Source: JBEVJK01 sp040510195
GTDB taxonomy: Bacteria; Pseudomonadota; Alphaproteobacteria; Rhizobiales; Rhizobiaceae
Direction: 5' to 3'
Assembly (NCBI GenBank): GCA_040510195.1
Contig: JBEVJK010000069.1
Location: 1 to 64,000 of the forward strand
Length of the DNA: 64,000 bases
The notes under the pieces were generated by a model, which was given only the letters and a program-made list of their open reading frames with translations, was not told where the DNA came from and ran no database searches. This document shows positions 43,244 through 50,459 of the stretch, piece after piece. The number at the start of each line of letters is the position of its first letter. The first letter of the stretch is position 1. The position numbers were made by a program, and so were the translations under genes.

Positions 43244-43446
43244 CCCGGGCTTCGCGTGCCCCTGTCTGCGCTCAGCGCTTCGCGTTCGAGCTTTTCGACC
43301 GCCTTCCTGATCTTTTCGGGCTCCTCTTTCTCCAGGCCGACCACGTCGTTGCGCGTCTCCTTGAGCGAGACGACGATCTCGTCGAGCTTGGCATGGATGG
43401 CGGCCGTATCCCGATAGCCCTGGATCAGGACGACGTCCTCCTTGAG
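43240..43446 (-). pseudogene. C-terminal remnant of a low-affinity iron permease-like gene
   Basis: The last 67 codons of this frame (from KEDVVLIQGYRDTAAIHAKLDEI) resemble the C-terminal tail of low-affinity iron permease family proteins, which ends in a helix pair with HxKLDELI and ARN. The preceding membrane helices are missing: upstream the frame turns into unrelated Arg/Pro-rich sequence. A 10-bp inverted repeat (43464-43492) stands at the break. The remnant's stop overlaps the end of the MBL/GAF gene. Confidence 0.55.
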
Positions 43447-43710
43447 GGCTTCTCGACGAAAATCCCACCGGCCGGGCTGAACGGCCGGTGGGTACGCACC
43501 CGCATAGAAAGGGACTGGACTACGCGGATAAGGCGTCCTGTCCGTCGCCACGGCATCGAAGGTTGCACGCCACGACATTCGCTGCCAGCAACGATGCCCA
43601 GCGTCTGCCGTTCCCGCGCCGCGGAGGCATCGGGACTTTTGCGGCGCCAGGCTGGGACCATCGTCCACACCCGGGCCGCCAATGGTCTGGCGATCGTGGA
43701 AGCCCGCCCG
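43447..43710. other. Non-coding gap with an inverted repeat
   Basis: This stretch shows no plausible protein in any frame. CCCACCGGCC (43464-43473) and GGCCGGTGGG (43483-43492) form a perfect 10-bp stem with a 9-base loop, followed on the minus strand by ATTTTC, so it could be a terminator for a lost minus-strand gene or a scar of the deletion that left the iron permease fragment. Confidence 0.5.
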
Positions 43711-44667
43711 CTAGGCGGCGTCCGTCTTGGGCGCGCGGGCCACGCAGACTTTCCCCCGGCCGCCCTGCTTGGCTGCGTAGAGCGCCTCGTCGGCCCGTCC
43801 CATGAGGGCGCTGACCGTGTCGGAAGGGCGCGCCGCGGCGACGCCGCCGCTGAACGCTTAGGCCAACTCGGCATGGCCGGACGATGCTCTGAGCGGTCCG
43901 AGCGTGCGCAGCAGGCGCTGGATCCGCGCCGCCCCGAGCTGCTCGGACGTCGACGACATGGTGACCAGGAACTCCTCGCCGCCGAGCCGCGTGACGTGGT
44001 CGAGCGAGCTGAGCCGGCTGGAGAGCGCCTGTGCGAAGTGTTTGAGCACCTCGTCGCCGACCATGTGCCCGCGCGTGTCGTTGATGCGCTTGAAATGGTC
44101 GATGTCGAGGATGGCGACAGTGAACGGGATGCCGCCCGCCAGGTGTCGAGCCAGGTCGGCCTCCGCCTGGGCGAGGCCGTGCTTTCGACTTCTGGTGCCG
44201 GTCAGCCCGTCAACCTGCGCCTCCTTCATCGCCGCCGCGTGGGCGGCTCTCAGCCGGAATTCCTCTTCCTTGATGCTGGAGATTTCGGTCGCCACGACCA
44301 GCAGCCACCCGTCGGGCAGCCGGTGGTCGTTGACCCACCACCAGGTGCCGTCGACGAGGTCCAGCGTGAAATCGTAGCGCGCCGGCCCGGCACGGCGGCG
44401 TTCGCGGACCCGCGCCACGAACTGGTCGAGCCCCATGCTCTCCAGCTTGATGCCCGTGCCGGCCTCGATTGCCCCGGCCAGCGCGTCGGTGAAGTCGAAG
44501 GGGACGTCCGCCGCGTTGGGAAAGAAGGCGGCGCGGAAGACGGGGTTGGCGTAGCGGACCTGGTCGTCCGGGTCGCACAGGCAAAGCGCGGCGTGCCCGC
44601 TTTCCAGGCCGGAGAGCAAGTGGTCGACGATTGCCGGATCGATCGAATCGTCCTCTCGGTGTGGCAC
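43711..44667 (-). pseudogene. Diguanylate cyclase (PAS-GGDEF) interrupted by an in-frame TAA
   Basis: Residues 1-130 look like a PAS sensor domain and the rest is a GGDEF domain with GGEEF (RLGGEEFLVTM). Translation meets TAA at 43860-43858 after GHAELA. In the same frame the sequence goes on with AFSGGVAAA...ADEALYAAKQGGRG and ends at TAG 43711, which is the missing C-terminal part of GGDEF. So one nonsense codon separates 269 from 318 codons. The GTG start at 44667 follows GAGAGGG; longer frames run into the divergent gene. Loss of the terminal strand and helix would probably abolish cyclase activity. Confidence 0.8.
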
Positions 44668-44845
44668 GTAGCCCTCTCGCAACTGATCCAAACCTATGGC
44701 AGGACAAGCGTAAGATTGCGTTAAGCGACATCGTGCGCAATCAGAGGGCGCATGGATTCGCGGCGACGCGACGGGACGGGCTGGCTCGGAGCCGAGTTCG
44801 GCACTATCTTCCCGGGTTTCGAGTTGAGGTGGGAAAAGCAGAACC

Positions 44846-45457
44846 ATGAATGGAAGACGTGTTTTCGAAGGGCTCGACCGGGGCCATTGGGGCCGCCGCG
44901 CGTTCTTGCTGGGAGGCCTTTCGACCGTGCTGGCGGGGTGCATCCCCACCGTCGATCAGCCGATCCTCCCGCTCGCCGCCCAGCCGGGACCGGATCCCCG
45001 CTTCAGGAAGCGGCGCGTCATGTATGACGGACCGGAAGCTCCGGGAACCATCGTCGTCAACGTCTCGGAGCGCTATCTCTACGCGGTCGAGCCGGATGGA
45101 TGGGCAACGCGGTACGGTGTCGCAGTCGGCGAGGAGGGCTTGACCTTCAAGGGCGAGGCATCGGTCGGCCGCAAGGCCGAATGGCCAGCCTGGACGCCGA
45201 CTGCCAGCATGGTGAAGCGCAAGCCCAAGCTCGCGCAATACGCCGGCGGGGTCCCCGGTGGGGAGAACAATCCCCTGGGCGCCCGCGCGCTTTATCTCTA
45301 CCAGGGCAGCCGGGACACTATGTTTCGCGTGCACGGCACCAACGAGCCGTGGCTCATCGGAACGGCGGTGTCGAACGGTTGTATACGGTTAACAAACGAC
45401 GATATTGTCGAATTGTACGACCGCACGCCGATCGGTACGGATGTCTTTGTAATTTGA
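44846..45457 (+). CDS. L,D-transpeptidase, secreted
   Basis: A 203-residue YkuD-type peptidoglycan cross-linking enzyme. The N-terminus carries a twin-arginine-like WGRRAFLLGG stretch and a lipobox ending at Cys32. The catalytic His163 (HGTNEPW) and Cys179 (SNGCIRL) are in place with the usual spacing. Rhizobiales rely strongly on such 3-3 cross-links and also anchor outer-membrane proteins with them. It is divergent from the broken cyclase and 111 bp before a small lipoprotein gene. Confidence 0.93.
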   Translation: MNGRRVFEGLDRGHWGRRAFLLGGLSTVLAGCIPTVDQPILPLAAQPGPDPRFRKRRVMYDGPEAPGTIVVNVSERYLYAVEPDGWATRYGVAVGEEGLTFKGEASVGRKAEWPAWTPTASMVKRKPKLAQYAGGVPGGENNPLGARALYLYQGSRDTMFRVHGTNEPWLIGTAVSNGCIRLTNDDIVELYDRTPIGTDVFVI

Positions 45458-45568
45458 TCGGTATGGCGGTTCCGGGTCGACAGTCACATTTCTGCACTAG
45501 TCGTCGTCGCTTTTGACACTATAACGATCACTGCGAGATTCGTGTTTTTCACAAGGAGGACTGCCGAA

Positions 45569-45718
45569 ATGAGTAGAGTTTTCATCGCAATTGTAGCGGC
45601 TACGCTGGCTGCGTCGGCCCTCAGTGCGTGCGGGACGATGGGGAAGGGCAAAGGCAAGGCACCGCCTCCGGTCGCCGCCGCCGAGGTCGCCCCGGCAGCC
45701 GAGCCTGTTTACAAGTAA
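45569..45718 (+). CDS. Small lipoprotein, 49 residues
   Basis: MSRVFIAIVAATLAASALSA is followed by Cys21, giving a clean lipobox (LSAC), then a short Lys/Gly and Pro/Ala tail. AAGGAGGA stands eight bases before the ATG, and a strong stem-loop follows the stop. The mature lipoprotein would be only 29 residues. Small lipoproteins of this kind are common in Rhizobiales; the function is unknown. Confidence 0.75.
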   Translation: MSRVFIAIVAATLAASALSACGTMGKGKGKAPPPVAAAEVAPAAEPVYK

Positions 45719-45729
45719 GCAGATCTGAG

Positions 45730-45755
45730 GGGTGGAGGCTTTCGGGCCTCCACCC
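45730..45755 (+). terminator. Stem-loop after the small lipoprotein
   Basis: GGGTGGAGGC and GCCTCCACCC form a perfect 10-bp stem with loop TTTCGG, 11 bases behind the stop. No long T run follows, but position and strength suit a terminator. Confidence 0.6.
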
Positions 45756-45826
45756 TGCAGCTTGAGGTTGACTTTGGTCGAAGTCTCGAGCCTGAGGGGT
45801 TCGGCTCGGGCTGCACGGAACACAAA

Positions 45827-46462
45827 ATGATGAATGCAAGTGGTCGCCTGACTTCCGCGGCGCTGCTGGCACTGGCTATTGCCGGCTGTCAGACCGAGGA
45901 CAAATCCCCCCAGCCGAATTACGTTTCGCTATCGAGCGACCGCAGCGTCACCGTCGTCGCGCCGTCGTCGACGGCCAAGGCGGCGTCGCTCGTCTCCGCC
46001 AAGAGCGGGCCCGCGGTCGCGGAAAATCGCTATTTCGTCGAGTTTCGTGCCCGCTACGCGCTGAGCTACGGGCACACCTACGTGATCTTCGGGCGCCTCA
46101 ACGATGCTGGCCAGCCCGTCAACACAGAGGTAGCCGGGCTGCATCCCAAGTCCAAGAGCGAGGTGCCCTACGTGCTGGGGCACTTCGTGCCGGTTCCGTC
46201 CGAGACGGGATGGAGCGATGGCGATTTGGAAGAAGCCTATCGATCTGCCAGCTGGCGGGTCATGCTCAACGAAAGAGAATATGCAGACGTCGTAGGTTAT
46301 ATCCGCAAGCTGCAGGCCAGTTCACCGGTCTGGCAGGCGTCGGTGTACAATTGCAATGCGTTCACAGGCGATATTGCGGCCCATATGGGCTACAAAGTGC
46401 CTTCAAAATACTTGCGACCGCAGCAGTTCGTGACCGATCTGCGTGAGATGAACACGGGCTGA
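45827..46462 (+). CDS. Lipoprotein of unknown function with papain-like motifs
   Basis: A 211-residue lipoprotein (lipobox IAGC, Cys21). The globular part has RARYALSYGHTYVIFGRL near residue 75-90 and VYNCNAFTGDIA near 170-185. A conserved His in a hydrophobic strand and a Cys followed by Asn are reminiscent of NlpC/P60- or LRAT-like cysteine hydrolases, in permuted order, but no family can be named with certainty. The base composition is noticeably lower in G+C than neighbouring genes. Confidence 0.75.
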   Translation: MMNASGRLTSAALLALAIAGCQTEDKSPQPNYVSLSSDRSVTVVAPSSTAKAASLVSAKSGPAVAENRYFVEFRARYALSYGHTYVIFGRLNDAGQPVNTEVAGLHPKSKSEVPYVLGHFVPVPSETGWSDGDLEEAYRSASWRVMLNEREYADVVGYIRKLQASSPVWQASVYNCNAFTGDIAAHMGYKVPSKYLRPQQFVTDLREMNTG

Positions 46463-46547
46463 GCTAACGCAGGCGAGTGCGACCGCGAGCTCTGCGACTA
46501 GGTCCATGACGAGGTGCGCGTCCTGCGAGAAGGGCTGGTAAGCGAAA

Positions 46548-47141
46548 ATGACCATAGAGACAGCTTCCATCGGAAAGCTGTTGTGGGTGCTCGGGGTCAT
46601 CGCCTGGTACGTCATCCGGTATCCGTTCGAACGCCGTGCAAAGCGGGTCCGTATCGTCAGCGACCGCAGCTCGCTGTCGGACAGGCTAGCGCTCGTCGCG
46701 GCACTTTTCGGCCTGGCTTTCGTCCCGGCGCTCTATGTGGCGACCGGCTTCCCGCGGAGCGCCGACTACCCCACCAGCATCGCGGCCATCCTCCTCGGCG
46801 CCACCTGCTATCTCACCGCATTGTGGTTGTTTCGCACCTCCCACAAGCTATTGGGCCGCAACTGGTCGATTACCTTGCAGATCCGCGAGAAGCATGAGGT
46901 GATCGGCGAAGGGCCCTATGGCTTCATCCGCCATCCCATGTACACGTCCTTCCTGCTCATGGCGCTCGGCCAGGCGTTCCTCCTATCGAATTGGGTCGTG
47001 GGCCTGGCGGGCCTTGTCTGCTTTGCGGTTTTTTTCTTTCTGCGCGTGGGGCGGGAAGAGCGGATGATGCTGGAGAGCTTCGGACCGACATATCGCTCCT
47101 ACATGGAAAGGACCAAGCGTATAATCCCGTACCTGTACTAG
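46548..47141 (+). CDS. Isoprenylcysteine carboxyl methyltransferase-like membrane protein
   Basis: A 197-residue protein with about five membrane helices. Its C-terminal part holds the ICMT/phospholipid methyltransferase signature: EGPYGFIRHPMYTSFLL followed by EERMMLESFG..Y..Y. Bacterial members methylate lipids or polyketide-like carboxyls; prenylated proteins are absent from bacteria. It starts an operon with an acyltransferase-like and an SDR gene (gaps 10 bp and a four-base overlap). Confidence 0.88.
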   Translation: MTIETASIGKLLWVLGVIAWYVIRYPFERRAKRVRIVSDRSSLSDRLALVAALFGLAFVPALYVATGFPRSADYPTSIAAILLGATCYLTALWLFRTSHKLLGRNWSITLQIREKHEVIGEGPYGFIRHPMYTSFLLMALGQAFLLSNWVVGLAGLVCFAVFFFLRVGREERMMLESFGPTYRSYMERTKRIIPYLY

Positions 47142-47151
47142 GGGCCACTCC

Positions 47152-47913
47152 ATGCGAGGCCGATCCATCAAACTCTCGGCGCCGCGCCGCCTCGTCTGCG
47201 ACCTCATGAGGTTCTCGAAGTCGGTCCCGCGGGTCGCCGTCCAGCGCCGGATGAACCTCGCGACGCTTCAGCAAGCGAGATCGGATGCAGGCCGTCGCGT
47301 GTCGTGGACGGCCATCATGGTGCGGGGCTATGCGTTGCTGGCCGAAGAGGTTCCCGAGCTACGCCGCGCCTATGTCAAATTGCCCTGGCCGCAGCTCTAT
47401 GAATACCCGTACAACGTGGCCTCCATCGCTCATGAGCGCGATCTCGACGGCGAGCGCGCGGTGCTGCTGTCGCGCGTCAAGCAGCCCGAGCGCCGATCCG
47501 TGGCGGCGCTCGACGCCGCGATCTCCCAGGCACGCTCGCGCCCGGTGAACGATGTCAGGGACTTCCGACAGTCGCTGCGATTCGCCAGGCTGCCGGCTCC
47601 CCTTCGCTGGCTCCTGATGTGGCTGGGGCTGAACCTGGGGAGGCAGCGAGCCAACTACTTTGGCACCTTCCAGCTTTCGGTCTATTCTGGCTTGGGCGCC
47701 GAGTCGCTCAATCCGCTCACCCCCCTGACCACGCTTCTCAACTACGGTCCGATCAGCGAGGATGGTTCCGTGAATGCCCGCATCCACTACGACCACCGCG
47801 TGATGGATGGCGCCACGGTCGCCCGCGCCTTGGCCCGGTTCGAAGAAATCCTGAACGGCGGCGTCGCCGAGGAGTTGAGGTCGCTTCGAGCCGATCCCGC
47901 GGCGGATCGATGA
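47152..47913 (+). CDS. CAT-fold acyltransferase (E2-type catalytic domain without lipoyl domain)
   Basis: A 253-residue protein resembling the catalytic domain of 2-oxo acid dehydrogenase E2 enzymes and chloramphenicol acetyltransferase. Near the C-terminus it has the HxxxDG motif as YDHRVMDGA. The lipoyl and subunit-binding domains are missing and no E1 or E3 gene is near, so it is a stand-alone acyltransferase. It overlaps the SDR gene by four bases (ATGA). The acceptor is unknown. Confidence 0.78.
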   Translation: MRGRSIKLSAPRRLVCDLMRFSKSVPRVAVQRRMNLATLQQARSDAGRRVSWTAIMVRGYALLAEEVPELRRAYVKLPWPQLYEYPYNVASIAHERDLDGERAVLLSRVKQPERRSVAALDAAISQARSRPVNDVRDFRQSLRFARLPAPLRWLLMWLGLNLGRQRANYFGTFQLSVYSGLGAESLNPLTPLTTLLNYGPISEDGSVNARIHYDHRVMDGATVARALARFEEILNGGVAEELRSLRADPAADR

Positions 47914-48767
47914 TGTCGGAGGAGGCAGCCGAGGGAAAACCCGCGATCGTCGTGACCGGCGCGTCGAGCGGCATCGGGCGCGCCATCGCCAAGGTCGCTG
48001 CACGCGACGGCGGCACGCTGGTGCTGGTCGCACGTTCGCGTCAGGGCCTGGCAGAGGCGTCCGTGGAGGTGCGCCAGGCAGGCGGCGAGCCGATCGAATG
48101 CGAGGTCGACCTTCTCGCGGATGACGCCACGATGTCGCTCGACGCGTTTCTTGCTCGACAGGGACTGATCTGCGACGTGCTGGTCAACAGCGCCGGCTAT
48201 GGGCTTCGCGGCGCAGCCACCAAGCTGCCGATCGACGACCAGCTGGGCATCGTCGACCTCAACATTCACGCCCTTGCCGAGCTGTCGTTGCATTTCCTGC
48301 CGGGGATGCTGAGGCGGAAGCGGGGCGGCATCATCAACATGAGCTCGATCGCCGGCTTCGCACCCGGTCCCTATATGGCGCTCTACTTTGCCAGCAAGGG
48401 GTTCGTGCGTTCGTTCTCCGAGGCGCTCTACCAGGAGGTTCACGGGGCTGGGGTGACCGTCACCTGCGTCGCGCCGGGGCCGGTCCCCACGGACTTCTCC
48501 GGCAGGGCCGGAGCCAGGCAGGCGGGCATGTTCAACCTGCTCCCCCAGCTGGACCCCGACCGGGTGGCCGAACTGGCATGGGCGGGCTTCAAGTCGGGCC
48601 GCCGCATGGTGATCCCCGGAATCTCCGCCCGGCTGATGTCGGCCGTGCTCGCCCTGTCGCCCTCCTTCGCCAAGCTGCCACTGATTGCCTGGCTCCAGCG
48701 AAGCGGCAACGATCCTTGCCCCTGCGGGTCGGGCAAGAAGTACAAGAAGTGCTGCGGAGCCCGGTGA
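47910..48767 (+). CDS. Short-chain dehydrogenase with C-terminal SEC-C zinc motif
   Basis: A 285-residue protein. Residues 1-250 are a classical SDR: GASSGIG at about 18-24, catalytic Ser in NMSSIAG and YxxxK as YFASK. The last 16 residues, DPCPCGSGKKYKKCCG, are a SEC-C zinc-binding tail such as ends SecA. A SEC-C tail on an SDR is unusual and could bind the ribosome, SecB-like partners or nucleic acid. The start at 47910 overlaps the preceding stop; ATG 47913 is equally possible. Confidence 0.88.
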   Translation: MMSEEAAEGKPAIVVTGASSGIGRAIAKVAARDGGTLVLVARSRQGLAEASVEVRQAGGEPIECEVDLLADDATMSLDAFLARQGLICDVLVNSAGYGLRGAATKLPIDDQLGIVDLNIHALAELSLHFLPGMLRRKRGGIINMSSIAGFAPGPYMALYFASKGFVRSFSEALYQEVHGAGVTVTCVAPGPVPTDFSGRAGARQAGMFNLLPQLDPDRVAELAWAGFKSGRRMVIPGISARLMSAVLALSPSFAKLPLIAWLQRSGNDPCPCGSGKKYKKCCGAR

Positions 48768-48786
48768 ACGCCGCTGCCGGCTTCTG

Positions 48787-49443
48787 TCAGGCGAGCGTCG
48801 TCCTCGCCGCCCGCAGGATCGCCTCGGTCGACGGGAACTTGCCGAGCCCGGCCAGTCCTTCATCAGCGCATTCGATGTTCGTCCAGCGAACGACGCAGTC
48901 CTTGTCGATCATGAACTGTCCCTTGAGCTGCGGCCATTGATGCTCGACGTCGGTCCGATCGACCGCCGTTTCCTGATAGCCGTCCAGCCTCGCCGCTTCC
49001 ACCGCCGCCTCGCTCACAGGCAACGGTTGCGCAAACATCCCGTCCGGGTTGATGCGAACCCGCTCGAGCTCGCTCATCAGTTCCGGTGTGGGGACCGGCT
49101 TTGGGACGCCATAGGCCTGGTGCGTCGAGAGCGTCGGATCGGCCGCGACGCGCAAGCTGTTCGGTCGGAACTTGAAGTAGAGCCCGGCATTCTCGGGCGA
49201 TGTCGCCACCACGCACAGCGTCTCGACGCCGGACTCCTTGAGTGCCGGCTCGCTCAGCGCCAGCTGGGCGATGGCTCGCCTGCAGAACGGGCACCATAGC
49301 CCGATGAACAGCGCCAAAAACAGCGAGGTCCGCCCTTGATAGTCGCCGAGGGAGACCGAGCCGCTGCCGTCGACCTTGGGCAGTTCGAAGAATGGCGCCG
49401 GCTGCCCGGGCCGCACGGTGTGGAGCGTTGCCGAAATCGTCAT
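48787..49443 (-). CDS. Thioredoxin-fold peroxiredoxin (AhpC/TSA-like)
   Basis: A 218-residue cytosolic redoxin with a thioredoxin-like fold. The active site is WCPFCRR, a CxxC rather than the single peroxidatic Cys of typical Prx, so it may be a disulfide reductase or an atypical 2-Cys peroxiredoxin. The start at 49443 has AAGGAAGG before it; frames to 49551 are extensions. It converges on the SDR gene with 19 bases between them. Confidence 0.87.
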   Translation of the reverse strand: MTISATLHTVRPGQPAPFFELPKVDGSGSVSLGDYQGRTSLFLALFIGLWCPFCRRAIAQLALSEPALKESGVETLCVVATSPENAGLYFKFRPNSLRVAADPTLSTHQAYGVPKPVPTPELMSELERVRINPDGMFAQPLPVSEAAVEAARLDGYQETAVDRTDVEHQWPQLKGQFMIDKDCVVRWTNIECADEGLAGLGKFPSTEAILRAARTTLA

Positions 49444-49676
49444 GGCCGACCTTCCTTGCGCCATGCAAGAGGCGCGATGCTGTCGAGCCCTCGTCTGGCA
49501 CTTCACAAAGAATACGCCAACCGGCAGCGATTGAAACTCACAGTCGCTCATAAGTATGTGTAGAGGAGCGAGGTCGCCCTATGCCGGCCGGTGAAAAGTC
49601 TTCCTGCCGCCGCCCGCACCCGAATACCAACCTATGCTTGCAGTCGTCGCCGCTTGCCTCCGAGAAGCTGCTTTGA

Positions 49677-50459
49677 TCAGCGCGTCGACGGCAACGCTTC
49701 GTCGGCGGTCAATGCCTGCTCGCGCGTGCCGGAGACGATGATCTCTAGCACCTGGGCTTCCTCGCTGTGCTTGATGTAGCGATCGCCGACATTCTCGCCG
49801 CGCTTCAGCACCATGACGCGGTCGCCCACGGCGAAGATGTCGACCAGACGATGGGAGATTATGATCTGGGCAACGCCATGCTTCTTGAGCTCCAGCATCG
49901 TCTCGAGCAGCCGCTCCGTCGCCATCACGGACAGGTTGGCGGTAGGCTCGTCCAGGATCACGACGCGAGGCTCGAATGAGATGGCGCGGGCGATCGCCAC
50001 CGACTGCTGGCGTCCGCCCGACAGGCTTTCGACCTTCTGGTAGACGGAGTTCACGTCGACCTTGAGACGCGTCAGCACCGAGTCGGCTTCCGCGTACATC
50101 CGGCGTCGGTCGACGAACAGCCGTTTGCGTGGCCAGCGCCCGAGGAAGATGTTCTGGCCGACATCCATGTTCCCGCACAGCGCGAAGTCCTGGTAGATCA
50201 TCTCAATGCCGGCCTGGCGGCTTTCATGCGGGCTCTTGAAATGGACGGGCTGCCCGGCGACGAAGATCTCGCCGGCGTCGCGCTGGTAGGCGCCGGTCAG
50301 GATCTTCATCAGCGTCGACTTGCCGGCCGAATTGTCGCCGACGAGACCGAGGATCTCGCCCGGATAGAGCACGAGGTCGACCTTGCGGAGCGCCTGCACG
50401 GCACCGAAAGCCTTCTCGATGCCACGCATTTCCACGATGGGCTGGCTGGCGTCAGGCAT
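49677..50459 (-). CDS. Sugar ABC transporter ATP-binding protein (FrcA-like)
   Basis: A 260-residue single ABC cassette with Walker A GDNSAGKST (41-49), signature LSGGRQQ, Walker B VVILDEP and the switch His in IISHRL. Most monosaccharide importers of this family have a double-cassette ATPase (RbsA, about 500 residues); the short form is that of FrcA in Sinorhizobium. It overlaps the permease gene by eight bases and is the last gene of the operon. Confidence 0.93.
   Translation of the reverse strand: MPDASQPIVEMRGIEKAFGAVQALRKVDLVLYPGEILGLVGDNSAGKSTLMKILTGAYQRDAGEIFVAGQPVHFKSPHESRQAGIEMIYQDFALCGNMDVGQNIFLGRWPRKRLFVDRRRMYAEADSVLTRLKVDVNSVYQKVESLSGGRQQSVAIARAISFEPRVVILDEPTANLSVMATERLLETMLELKKHGVAQIIISHRLVDIFAVGDRVMVLKRGENVGDRYIKHSEEAQVLEIIVSGTREQALTADEALPSTR

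Noticed and set aside
45512..45524. TTGACA followed by TATAAC as a promoter
   Set aside because: The two elements are only a base apart, not about 17, so they cannot be one sigma-70 promoter.
47152..47913. A 2-oxo acid dehydrogenase E2 subunit
   Set aside because: The lipoyl and peripheral-subunit-binding domains and the E1/E3 genes are missing, so only the CAT-fold acyltransferase is supported.
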